Shown here: positions 6,253 through 13,131 of the stretch, piece after piece | Numbering within the stretch: position 1 is the stretch's first letter | Layout of the letters: each line of letters starts with the position of its first letter | Made by a program: the position numbers and the translations under genes | The notes under the pieces: model-generated | Told to the model about the DNA's origin: nothing | Database searches by the model: none | What the model saw: only the letters and a program-made list of their open reading frames with translations | NCBI GenBank assembly: GCA_050945895.1 | Contig: JBMNTU010000044.1 | Location: forward strand, 1-17,704 | Origin: JBMNTU01 sp050945895 | GTDB lineage: Bacteria > Bacillota > Clostridia > Christensenellales > Christensenellaceae | Length of the DNA stretch: 17,704 bases | Direction: 5' to 3'

Positions 6253-6507
6253 ATGTCGTGCTACTTTATTATTGGGGTAAGGCTGGACAACAGGGTGCAT
6301 AACGCCGCGCATTTCCAGCAGGTGCTTACAGAAAACGGCTGCAACATCCGTGTGCGGCTGGGGCTGCATGAGGCAAGCGAAAAAGCGTGCGCCAATGACG
6401 GGATCATAGTCTTGCAGCCGTGTGGGACGGAGGAAGAGGTAAACCGCCTGGTGGATGCCCTGAACAAGCTGGAAGGCGTACAGGCAAAGCTGATCGACCT
6501 CAATTGA
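6253..6507 (+). CDS. Small ACT-like protein, TM1266/iron-only hydrogenase regulator-like
   Basis: An 84-residue protein with the beta-alpha-beta-beta-alpha-beta pattern of small ACT/ferredoxin-like folds: strand YFIIGVRL, helix NAAHFQQVLTENG, strand NIRVRLGLHE, strand DGIIVLQPCG, helix EEEVNRLVDALNKLEG, strand VQAKLIDLN. The layout resembles the family annotated as iron-only hydrogenase system regulator (TM1266), whose members sit near hydrogenase maturation genes. No hydrogenase gene is in this window. The ATG at 6253 is chosen over an upstream in-frame ATG at 6199 because AAGGAGG at about 6238-6244 lies 8 bases before it. Convergent with the decarboxylase gene, sharing a terminator. Family assignment is by fold pattern only. 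The role, possibly sensing or binding a small ligand, is inferred. Confidence 0.75.
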   Translation: MSCYFIIGVRLDNRVHNAAHFQQVLTENGCNIRVRLGLHEASEKACANDGIIVLQPCGTEEEVNRLVDALNKLEGVQAKLIDLN

Positions 6508-6519
6508 AGTGATAGAGTA

Positions 6520-6550
6520 AAAAAGCGCTCTTCATAACAGAACGCTTTTT
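6520..6550. terminator. Bidirectional terminator between convergent genes
   Basis: AAAAAGCG (6520-6527) pairs with CGCTTTTT (6543-6550), with a partial inner TCT/AGA extension. Either strand ends in a run of T. It serves the ACT-like gene on the plus strand and the decarboxylase on the minus strand. Confidence 0.75.
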
Positions 6551-6577
6551 GTGGACAAAAAAATATCGCGGAAAACA

Positions 6578-7819
6578 CTAAAACAGCAGTGTTGCAAAAT
6601 AATCCTCCGGCGTCTCTGCGCGGCGGATTAGTTGTATGCTGCCGTCTTCTTTCAGCAATATTTCGGCGCTTTTCAGCTTGCCGTTATAGTTATAGCCCAT
6701 TGCAAAGCCGTGCGCGCCGGTGTCGTGCAGCACAATAAGGTCGCCCTTGTCGATTTTGGGAAGCATCCGGTCTACGGCAAATTTATCGTTGTTTTCGCAC
6801 AGGCCGCCGGTAATGTCGTATTTGTGGTCGTGCGGCGCATTTTCTTTGCCCATCACCGTAATGTGGTGGTATGCGCCGTACATGGCCGGGCGCATCAGGT
6901 CTACCGCGCACGCGTCCAGGCCAATATATTCTTTGTAAATGTGTTTTTCGTGGATGGCCTTTGAAACCAATATTCCATATGGTGCAAGCATAAACCGCCC
7001 AAGCTCGGTATAGATGGCGACGTTGCCCATTCCTGCGGGAACAAGCACTTCTTCATACGCTTTTTTTACGCCCTCGCCAATGACGGAAATATCCGCCGCA
7101 GCCTGCGTTGGCTTATAGGGCACGCCAATACCACCGGACAGGTTGATGAAGGATAGGGCAATGCCCGTTTCGTTTTTGATTTTTACCGCCGTTTCAAAAA
7201 GCAGCTTGGCAAGAACGGGGTAGTAGTCGTTGCCTTCCGTATTGCTGGCAAGAAAGGAGTGCATACCAAACACCTTTGCGCCCATGCGTTGGAGCTTTTG
7301 GTAGCCTTCGCACAACTGGGCGTATGTCATGCCGTATTTGGCGTCTCCGGGGTTGTCCATTACATGGGTAGATGCCTGGAACGTTCCGCCGGGGTTGTAC
7401 CGCAGGCAGATCTTTTGGGGAATTCCTGCAACCTCATCAAGAAAATCGATGTGTGTGAAATCGTCTAAATTGATAATTGCACCAAGCTTTGCCGCAAGCT
7501 GCATATCTTCTGCAGGCGTGACATTGGAAGAAAACATGATTTCTTCGCCTGCAAATCCACATTTTTCGGCCAGCATCAGCTCCGTCAGCGAGGAGCAATC
7601 CACTCCGCAGCCTTCTTTTTTGAGTATTTTCATAATAGCGGGGTTTGCGTTGGCCTTTACGGCATAAAATTCCTTGAAATCTGCGTTCCAGGAAAAAGCG
7701 GCATTGACCCTGCGCGCGTTTTCGCGGATGCCTTTTTCGTCATACAAATGAAAAGGAGTGGGATACTCCTTTACAATTTCTTCCAGTTTTTCTTTTGTTA
7801 TAAACGGTTTCTTTTCCAA
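6578..7819 (-). CDS. lysA: Diaminopimelate decarboxylase-type PLP enzyme
   Basis: A fold-type III, PLP-dependent decarboxylase, most likely converting meso-diaminopimelate to L-lysine. Of 413 residues, the N-terminal barrel contains FYAVKANANP with PLP-binding Lys55. CGVDCSSLTELMLA follows at 71-84, then INLDD at about 116-120 and the phosphate-binding LSGGIG at 228-232. The C-terminal part has LCENNDK with Cys341, the residue supplied across the dimer. Several positions differ from textbook LysA: HSFLAS at 187-192 where HxHIGS is usual, ELGR at 272-275 where EPGR is usual, and no SRPR after the tyrosine near 377. I recall this variant as common in gut Clostridia, where it is annotated as diaminopimelate decarboxylase. 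The TTG start at 7817-7819 has GAGG-containing sequence upstream and gives the expected N-terminus. It is 14 bases after the phosphoesterase gene, in one operon. A polyamine-related substrate is a less likely alternative. Confidence 0.8.
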   Translation of the reverse strand: MEKKPFITKEKLEEIVKEYPTPFHLYDEKGIRENARRVNAAFSWNADFKEFYAVKANANPAIMKILKKEGCGVDCSSLTELMLAEKCGFAGEEIMFSSNVTPAEDMQLAAKLGAIINLDDFTHIDFLDEVAGIPQKICLRYNPGGTFQASTHVMDNPGDAKYGMTYAQLCEGYQKLQRMGAKVFGMHSFLASNTEGNDYYPVLAKLLFETAVKIKNETGIALSFINLSGGIGVPYKPTQAAADISVIGEGVKKAYEEVLVPAGMGNVAIYTELGRFMLAPYGILVSKAIHEKHIYKEYIGLDACAVDLMRPAMYGAYHHITVMGKENAPHDHKYDITGGLCENNDKFAVDRMLPKIDKGDLIVLHDTGAHGFAMGYNYNGKLKSAEILLKEDGSIQLIRRAETPEDYFATLLF

Positions 7820-7833
7820 TCCTCTGTCCTCTT

Positions 7834-8604
7834 TTATGCTGCGGCAGGCTGCCGCCTTATATTGATGGCCACAAGGTCGGGCGGGTTGTTGATCCGGATG
7901 GCCGGATAACCGCTAGAGCCCAGTCCGCGGCTGATGATCATGGTGGTATCGCCGTTTTTATATTCGCCCTGTACATATTTTGGGAAAAACCCCTGGCCTT
8001 CCATTACGAAAGCGCCAAACTTGGGAAAACGGATTTGACCGGCGTGAGTATGCCCGCAAAGCACCAAGTCTACATTTTTTTCGGACAGCCATTCGAAAAA
8101 CTCCGGCCGGTGAGACAGGAAGATATTGAACCCGTCCGCATTTTCCGCATTGTGGAAATGAATGGAATGGAGCGCCGAAAGGCCGGTATAGCTTGTATCG
8201 TGAACGCCGGACAAGTTGATTTTAGACTGCCCGACCATAAAGCTGTGGATGTGCCCATGGATGGTGGCTACGCCGTTTCTTGCAAGCGCATCTACGATTT
8301 CGTCGTGAAAATGGCGTTCATGATTGCCGGTGACAAAATACGTCGGTGCAATTTTAGAAAGCCCGGCAGCCAGGTTTTCGGTATACGCGATATCGGCCGC
8401 CTTCTGCCGTTCGTGCGCCACAAGGTCGCCGGTGATTGCGATTATATCCGGCTTAAGCGCGGCTACAGCGCGGAACAGGCGATGGTTTTTATGGCCGAAT
8501 TCTTTTTCGTGTAAATCGGAAAGATGTGCAATGACGATATCGTCATGTATTTTTTCGGAGTATATATTATAATTTGTAATTTTGATTTTATTGTTATTGA
8601 ACAT
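7834..8604 (-). CDS. Calcineurin-like metallophosphoesterase, YaeI/YkuE-like
   Basis: A dinuclear-metal phosphoesterase of 256 residues. All family motifs are present in order: SDLHE near residue 29-33, GDLVAHE near 59-65, GNHERH near 97-102, an LSHRPEFF histidine near 165, and GHTHAGQ near 184-190. The C-terminal RGLGSSGYPAIRINNPPDLVAI is typical of the YaeI/YkuE branch, which acts on UDP-sugar lipids or similar envelope phosphodiesters in some members. Unlike many of those, no N-terminal membrane segment or Tat signal is evident. The start is ATG at 8602-8604, and a GAGGAGAG stretch lies about 12 bases upstream, slightly farther than usual. It leads the operon with lysA, behind a well-formed promoter. 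The substrate is unknown. Confidence 0.88.
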   Translation of the reverse strand: MFNNNKIKITNYNIYSEKIHDDIVIAHLSDLHEKEFGHKNHRLFRAVAALKPDIIAITGDLVAHERQKAADIAYTENLAAGLSKIAPTYFVTGNHERHFHDEIVDALARNGVATIHGHIHSFMVGQSKINLSGVHDTSYTGLSALHSIHFHNAENADGFNIFLSHRPEFFEWLSEKNVDLVLCGHTHAGQIRFPKFGAFVMEGQGFFPKYVQGEYKNGDTTMIISRGLGSSGYPAIRINNPPDLVAINIRRQPAAA

Positions 8605-8658
8605 TCTCTATAAAATCTCTCCTCATGGGGCAAAACCCATTAATACTTTACAGGAAAT

Positions 8659-8687
8659 ATTATACGACTTTCCGCTTGTGCATTCAA
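8659..8687 (-). promoter_or_regulatory. Promoter of the phosphoesterase-lysA operon
   Basis: On the minus strand TTGAAT (8682-8687), a 17-base spacer and a perfect TATAAT (8659-8664). The start would be near 8652, giving a leader of about 48 bases. That leader contains a small ATGGG/CCCAT hairpin just before the ribosome binding site. Confidence 0.7.
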
Positions 8688-8734
8688 GTATTTACACGGA
8701 TTGTCAAAAAAAATTCACGATATAACCTGCGCTT

Positions 8735-8765
8735 CAAAAAAACAGGCGCAGCATGCTGCGCCTGT
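8735..8765 (-). terminator. Rho-independent terminator of the DHH gene
   Basis: A perfect 24-bp palindrome (8742-8765; half-site ACAGGCGCAGCA) gives a GC-rich stem. On the minus strand it is followed by seven T residues (complement of 8736-8742). It lies 35 bases beyond the DHH stop codon. Confidence 0.88.
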
Positions 8766-8799
8766 GATAGAAAACGATTTGAGGATTAGCCATCGGCTT

Positions 8800-9696
8800 T
8801 CATTTTTCCGCCAGCTCGCGGATGACACGGTCGGCATCTTCGTAGGGAACCTGGCAGGTACCGACCTGCTTATGTCCGCCGCCGCCGTACTTCAGCAGCA
8901 AAGCGCCTACGTCCGTTTTGGAGGTGCGGTTTAAAACGCTGTGCCCGACCGCAATGGGGCAATTTTGTTTGCCGCGCCCGTCTACGACCCACATAGAAAT
9001 GTTTTGATCCGGAAACATGCTATATACCAAAAAGCGGTTGCCCGTATAAATCGGGTCTACATCCCGCAGGTCGGTAATAATAACGTTTCCGTCGACATGT
9101 GTATATTTTTTGAGCATGTCCATAAACAGTTCATTTTGCTCAAAATAGAGCTCTACACGCTCCTTTACATCAGGATCGGCAAGAATTTGGTCGATGGTAT
9201 CTGTACGGCAAGAGTCGATCAGCTTTTCCATCAGTTCGTAATTGCTGATGCGGAAATTGCGAAATCGGCCGAGGCCTGTGCGGGGATCCATGATGAATCC
9301 CAATAGCACCCAACCTTTTGGCCGCAGTATTTCGTCGGCGGAGAGCTTGGCCGAGTCTACCTTGTCGACGGCCGCAACCATTTCCGCAAAGTGCGGCAGC
9401 CGTTTTTTTCCGCCGTAATAGTCGTAGATGACCCGCGCGGCGCTGTCTGCGAGGTAACTTGCCCCTTCAAATTTAATATCGCCCAGGCGTTCCTTTTCGC
9501 TGGAGTGATGGTCGAACCAAAGGCGGCAGCCCGGAACGTAAGGAATGTTTGCAAGCACGTCCTGGTCTGTTACCTCCACAAGACCGTCCTGAATATCTTT
9601 TGGGTGCACGAATTTCCAACTGTCTATTACACCAAGTTCTTTTAGTAATGCCCCGCAGGCAAGTCCGTCAAAATCCGATCTGGTAAGTAAGCGCAT
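8800..9696 (-). CDS. DHH/DHHA1 family phosphoesterase
   Basis: A manganese-dependent phosphoesterase-like protein of 298 residues, cytoplasmic. The N-terminal DHH domain has SDFDG (7-11), FDHHSSE (61-67) with the eponymous Asp-His-His, and AAVDKVDSA (108-116) with metal-binding aspartates. The C-terminal DHHA1 domain ends with the nucleic-acid/nucleotide-binding GGGGHKQVGTC (271-281). The size is closest to exopolyphosphatase-like or NrnA-like nanoRNase/pAp phosphatase proteins. The short first motif SDFDG rather than HxDPDxxGS points to the exopolyphosphatase-like branch. The start is ATG at 9694-9696 with AAGGAGGGG about 7 bases upstream. It is probably a single-gene unit: a promoter-like sequence lies upstream and a strong terminator downstream. 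The substrate is not determined. Confidence 0.88.
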   Translation of the reverse strand: MRLLTRSDFDGLACGALLKELGVIDSWKFVHPKDIQDGLVEVTDQDVLANIPYVPGCRLWFDHHSSEKERLGDIKFEGASYLADSAARVIYDYYGGKKRLPHFAEMVAAVDKVDSAKLSADEILRPKGWVLLGFIMDPRTGLGRFRNFRISNYELMEKLIDSCRTDTIDQILADPDVKERVELYFEQNELFMDMLKKYTHVDGNVIITDLRDVDPIYTGNRFLVYSMFPDQNISMWVVDGRGKQNCPIAVGHSVLNRTSKTDVGALLLKYGGGGHKQVGTCQVPYEDADRVIRELAEK

Positions 9697-9753
9697 ATGT
9701 TCCCCTCCTTTTGAGTAGCAGGCCTAAAAACAACCCTTTTATAATATAACCCA

Positions 9754-9782
9754 ATTATAGCATACTATACACATAACATAAA
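9754..9782 (-). promoter_or_regulatory. Candidate promoter of the DHH gene
   Basis: Minus-strand TATAAT (9754-9759) preceded by TGC (extended -10). The -35 at 17 bases (TTTATG, 9777-9782) is weak. No terminator is visible between the upstream reductase-like gene and this one, so read-through is also possible. Confidence 0.35.
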
Positions 9783-9808
9783 AGATGAAGCCACCGCACA
9801 GCAATGTC

Positions 9809-10954
9809 CTATACGCCAAACACCTGTTTTGCCCGCTCCATATTTTCAATGATGGGAACGTCGAACGGGCAGCGCTCCTCGCAGCTTCCGCAGGCAATGC
9901 ACTCCGAACCGTGGTGCGCAAGCGTATTATAGTGAGAGCGTGTGCCTGGCGGTATGTTGCTCTCGTCGAGCAGTGCAATGTCCAGGTATTTGTTTACGGA
10001 GGCAATATCGATTTCCGCAGGGCAGGGCTGGCAATGGCTGCAATATACACAGCTGCCCTTAAAGTTGTTGCGTTTTCCGCCGATGATATGAGAGTATTCT
10101 TTTTCGCTTTGGGGCAGGGTCAAATAACGAATGGCCTCCTCGACCTCACTTTTAGATTTATAGCCGATGAGCGTGCTGATAACGGCCGGCCGTTGCAGCG
10201 CGTAATGGATGCACTGCTGGATGGTAAGCGGCTGCTCGAACGGGGTATACTCTTTGGAAAGGAGCTTGCCTGCACCAAGTGTTTTCATCGTTGTAATGGA
10301 TACCTGCATTTTTTCGCACAGAGCATACAGCTCGGCACGAGCAGGCTCTACGCCGCCTGCGCCCTTCAGGTAATCGTCCTCCAGCATGGTATCTACCTTA
10401 AGGTCTTCGGGCATCATGTCAAACGCAGGATTGACGCTGAACATCAATAAATCGAGCAGCTCTGTTTCAACAATCATTTTAGCGGTTTTTGGGTTGTGTG
10501 CACTGGCGCCCAGAGCACGCACGACGCCTTGCTTTTTCAGGGTTTTTGCATAATCGACAATGCCATTGTCAAAAATTTTATTGAAGTCTTCTTCGGTGTC
10601 AATATAAAATAGCATGCCAATATCGATATAGTCTGTTTTCAGGCAGGTGAGCAGGTTTTCAAAGTACCGCTTGCAGGTATCGAGGTCGCGGCATATATCG
10701 TATTGCTGGCCGATATCCGTAGAGCCAATATGCCCTTGGATAATAAAGTCTTTGCGGCGGCTGCCCATGGCGAGGCCGATGTTTTTGCGTACGGTTTCGC
10801 CCGGCATAAAAAGGTCCATCATGTTGATGTTGTTTTCAAGCGCTGCATGAATGACCTCTTCCACGATCTCGTAGGGTTTGTTGTCTAAATACTCGGTGCC
10901 AATTCCAATAACGCCTGCCTGCATGTCCGTTTTGCCGATTTTCCTATACTCCAT
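9809..10954 (-). CDS. Aldo/keto-reductase-like protein with C-terminal ferredoxin domain
   Basis: A 381-residue protein with an aldo/keto reductase barrel (about residues 1-280) fused to a two-cluster ferredoxin domain. The start MEYRKIGKTDMQAGVIGIGT and the TTMKTLGAGKLLS and RPAVISTLIGYKS segments are family hallmarks. Cluster ligands are Cys302, 305, 308, 311 (CVYCSHCQPCP) and Cys352, 355, 358, 362 (CIACGSCEERCP). Asp47 of the catalytic tetrad is kept. By eye the tyrosine is absent (DLFMPGE), the lysine position holds His75 and the histidine position Phe116, so it may not be a standard NAD(P)H carbonyl reductase. The ATG at 10952-10954 has GGAGG 9 bases upstream and overlaps the end of the SorC-type regulator gene by 11 bases. 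It therefore belongs to the autoregulated operon divergent from the E1 genes. Electron transfer with ferredoxin is plausible but inferred. Confidence 0.85.
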   Translation of the reverse strand: MEYRKIGKTDMQAGVIGIGTEYLDNKPYEIVEEVIHAALENNINMMDLFMPGETVRKNIGLAMGSRRKDFIIQGHIGSTDIGQQYDICRDLDTCKRYFENLLTCLKTDYIDIGMLFYIDTEEDFNKIFDNGIVDYAKTLKKQGVVRALGASAHNPKTAKMIVETELLDLLMFSVNPAFDMMPEDLKVDTMLEDDYLKGAGGVEPARAELYALCEKMQVSITTMKTLGAGKLLSKEYTPFEQPLTIQQCIHYALQRPAVISTLIGYKSKSEVEEAIRYLTLPQSEKEYSHIIGGKRNNFKGSCVYCSHCQPCPAEIDIASVNKYLDIALLDESNIPPGTRSHYNTLAHHGSECIACGSCEERCPFDVPIIENMERAKQVFGV

Positions 10955-11948
10955 TGTTTTTTTCCTCCGATTTCAGTGTGTTTAGCATGTCGAATGCCGT
11001 ATATTCATCTGTAACAAGCCGGTTGAAAAGCCGGGCGCGCGCCGCGCCGATAATGGAACCGGCTTTGTATGGCCCGCCCGCCGCGCCGAGTACAACAGGC
11101 GTATTGCGCAGGTTTTCTACAGTTACGCCAATAATCAGGTCTTCAATACTCAATGGCTGAATGTTGCCGCGGATATCGTAAAAACGGAGGCACACATTGC
11201 CCGCACATTCTTTTTCTATGATTTCTTCCGAAATTTGATTGAGCGCCTTTTCGAGCGTGACGGTTGTGGAATGGGTAGGTTCTCCGTCGATTCCGATCAT
11301 GGCGATATCCAGCATGCCCATTTGCCCAAGCAGCCCCGAAACGTCCGCCGACTGGGTGATTGTATGGACGATATCCATATTTTGAGCAACCAGCGGCGCG
11401 TACAGCATAGATACAGACGAGTCTGCGTAATTGTGCGCAATCGTTTCACACAGGGCGTTTGCGCTAATCGTATAGTCGTTGCTGCTGGCGTTCGAAATAC
11501 CGCCCAATAGGGGAATAAAGCTAAGGTTCGGAATGGTGTGGTTGGGAGTGATGTAATTTGACATCGTCTCCAGCGTATAGCCCCAGCCAATGCCGACCTT
11601 CATACCAGGGCGCAGCAGGCTGGTAAAGTAGTTGCTTGCAGCCAGCCCGATACTGCTGTTGATGGCAAGCTGCGTCTTGTTGCCCACACCGACGATTTTG
11701 ATATCCGTCAAAGAAAGGCGCTTTAAAAGCTCTTGCTCGAGCTCTACATAATGCCGCCCGCCCATGCGGATATCACGCACTTCGATTGTAACGATGCCCT
11801 CGTCCCTTGCGTCGCTTAAAAGTTTGATTACAGTGGGGCGAGACAAATTGAACAGCTCGGCGATTTCCGTCTGCGTCTTGTTTTCCTTATAATACAGGTG
11901 TGCTGCTTTCAGCTTCAGGTAGTAGCGTTCTTCGGAAGACAATGGCAA
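10944..11948 (-). CDS. SorC-family sugar-binding transcriptional regulator
   Basis: A 334-residue DNA-binding repressor or activator that responds to a (phospho)sugar-like ligand. An N-terminal helix-turn-helix lies at about 23-48 (TQTEIAELFNLSRPTVIKLL). The effector domain resembles isomerase-type sugar-phosphate folds: GIGWGYTL near 118-125, FIPLLGG, MIGIDGE, and the signature AAGGPYKAGSIIGAARARLF with VTDE near the C-terminus. The start is TTG at 11946-11948 with AAGGGG 9 bases upstream. A second TTG two codons later (11940-11942) is possible. It has its own consensus promoter with a palindromic site at the start of its transcript, and matching palindromes sit in the divergent E1 promoter. 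The sequence therefore suggests autoregulation and control of the E1 pair. The ligand is unknown. Confidence 0.92.
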   Translation of the reverse strand: MPLSSEERYYLKLKAAHLYYKENKTQTEIAELFNLSRPTVIKLLSDARDEGIVTIEVRDIRMGGRHYVELEQELLKRLSLTDIKIVGVGNKTQLAINSSIGLAASNYFTSLLRPGMKVGIGWGYTLETMSNYITPNHTIPNLSFIPLLGGISNASSNDYTISANALCETIAHNYADSSVSMLYAPLVAQNMDIVHTITQSADVSGLLGQMGMLDIAMIGIDGEPTHSTTVTLEKALNQISEEIIEKECAGNVCLRFYDIRGNIQPLSIEDLIIGVTVENLRNTPVVLGAAGGPYKAGSIIGAARARLFNRLVTDEYTAFDMLNTLKSEEKNNGV

Positions 11949-11977
11949 AACGATGCACCCCTTTTCAGACGCAGTAC

Positions 11978-11991
11978 TTTACAAATGTAAA
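11978..11991. promoter_or_regulatory. Operator site 1 (regulator side)
   Basis: TTTACAAATGTAAA, palindromic apart from its central two bases. It lies 10 bases downstream of the -10 box of the regulator promoter, that is at about +4 to +17, a position that would block its own transcription. Shares its half-site TTTACA with sites 2 and 3. Confidence 0.75.
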
Positions 11992-12001
11992 ACATACCTG
12001 T

Positions 12002-12030
12002 ATCATAAGCGCCCCGCCTATACTTGTCAA
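12002..12030 (-). promoter_or_regulatory. Promoter of the SorC regulator operon
   Basis: On the minus strand a consensus TTGACA (12025-12030), a 17-base spacer and TATGAT (12002-12007). Predicted start near 11995, giving a leader of about 47 bases. Confidence 0.8.
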
Positions 12031-12061
12031 CATAAAAGTATGTCTATTCTGTGAATATCGA

Positions 12062-12090
12062 TTGACAAGCACTGTCGTTTGCAGTATGAT
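12062..12090 (+). promoter_or_regulatory. Promoter of the E1 alpha/beta operon
   Basis: Consensus TTGACA (12062-12067), a 17-base spacer and TATGAT (12085-12090), identical in both boxes to the divergent regulator promoter. Predicted start near 12097, followed by two operator-like palindromes before the E1 alpha start. Confidence 0.82.
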
Positions 12091-12107
12091 ACATACGGAT
12101 TTAATAG

Positions 12108-12121
12108 ATTACAAATGTTAA
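12108..12121. promoter_or_regulatory. Operator site 2
   Basis: ATTACAAATGTTAA, a degenerate copy of site 1 with the core TTACAAATGT unchanged. It lies at about +12 to +25 of the E1 transcript, directly before site 3, so the two may bind repressor cooperatively. Confidence 0.6.
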
Positions 12122-12123
12122 GA

Positions 12124-12143
12124 CGCTTTACAATTGTAAAGCG
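12124..12143. promoter_or_regulatory. Operator site 3, perfect 20-bp palindrome
   Basis: CGCTTTACAATTGTAAAGCG is a perfect palindrome in which TTTACA and TGTAAA overlap the site 1 half-sites. It starts 3 bases after site 2 and ends 16 bases before the E1 alpha ATG. A downstream position like this fits a roadblock mechanism, as known for the SorC-family repressor CggR. Confidence 0.8.
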
Positions 12144-12159
12144 ATGATTTGGAGAATCG

Positions 12160-13116
12160 ATGGAATTAACAGAAAACCAATATGTGGAAATCTATCGGAA
12201 AATGTATACGGCACGCGTGTTTGAAGAGCGTGTGTACGAAATGTTCCAAAAAAAGATGATCCACGGAACGACCCACCTTGCCATTGGGCAAGAGGCGACG
12301 GCGGTTGGCGCGGTGGCGGCGCTGGATGAGCTCGATTGCATTATGAGCTCGCACCGGGGCCATGCGCACAGCGTGGCAAAGGGCTCCAGCATCACCGAAA
12401 TGATGTGCGAGCTGATGGGCAAAGACGAGGGCTGTTGCAAGGGCCTGGGCGGCTCTATGCACATTGTCGACCGCTCCAAGGGCAATTATGGCGCAAACGG
12501 CATTATCGGCCCGGCAATTCCGCTGGCGACGGGCGTGGCGCTGGCGCTCAAAAAGGACGGCGACGGGCGCATCATTTTAAACTTCTTTGGCGACGGAACC
12601 TCCAACTCCGGGCTGTTCCACGAATCGCTGAATATGGCGGCGCTTTGGAAGCTGCCCATCATTTATTTTTGCGAAAACAACCAATACGGCATGTCTACGC
12701 ACGTTTCGCGGAGTATATCTGTAGAAAATGTTGCAGACCGTGCGCAGGCGTATGGGATTCCCTCCAAAATCGTAGACGGGATGGATGTGCTTGCCGTAAT
12801 GGAAACAACGAAAAAAGCGGCCGACCATGTAAAAAGCGGGGCGGGGCCGTTTTTTATTGAAGCGAAGACATACCGCTACATGGGCCACTCTAAAAGCGAC
12901 CACTGCAACTACCGCACGCGCGAAGAGGAAGCGGAGTGGAAAGCAAAGGATCCGATCGATTCGTTTGAAAAAGTGATGCGCGCAAGTGGCATTGCCCAAA
13001 AGACGATACAGGATTTGCGTGCGCAGGTGGAAAGCGAGTGCGACGGCGCAGTCGAATATGCGAAGCAGGCAAAGGTTGCAAAGCTGGAAACGGCGCGTAA
13101 ATTGATGTATGCCTGA
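12160..13116 (+). CDS. Thiamine-diphosphate dehydrogenase E1 alpha subunit (AcoA/PdhA-like)
   Basis: The alpha subunit of a 2-oxoacid or acetoin dehydrogenase E1 heterotetramer, which cleaves the substrate on thiamine diphosphate. The 318-residue protein has SHRGHAH (64-70, active-site histidines), GLGGSMH (95-101) and the thiamine-binding motif GDGTSNSGLFHE from Gly144 to ENN at 172-174. YRYMGHSKSD and NYRTREEE near the C-terminus are the E1 alpha activation-loop region. Its short N-terminus and GLGGSMHIVD sequence are closer to acetoin dehydrogenase AcoA than to mitochondrial-type pyruvate dehydrogenase. The ATG at 12160 is preceded by TTGGAGA 6 bases upstream. The beta subunit follows after 15 bases. 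Expression is probably controlled by the divergent SorC-family protein. Whether the substrate is acetoin, pyruvate or another keto compound cannot be decided from this sequence. Confidence 0.93.
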   Translation: MELTENQYVEIYRKMYTARVFEERVYEMFQKKMIHGTTHLAIGQEATAVGAVAALDELDCIMSSHRGHAHSVAKGSSITEMMCELMGKDEGCCKGLGGSMHIVDRSKGNYGANGIIGPAIPLATGVALALKKDGDGRIILNFFGDGTSNSGLFHESLNMAALWKLPIIYFCENNQYGMSTHVSRSISVENVADRAQAYGIPSKIVDGMDVLAVMETTKKAADHVKSGAGPFFIEAKTYRYMGHSKSDHCNYRTREEEAEWKAKDPIDSFEKVMRASGIAQKTIQDLRAQVESECDGAVEYAKQAKVAKLETARKLMYA

Positions 13117-13131
13117 GCGGAGGAATGGAAA

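Noticed and set aside
9785..10450. 221-codon plus-strand open frame
   Set aside because: Wholly antisense to the clearly recognisable reductase-like gene; no family motifs and no ribosome binding site.
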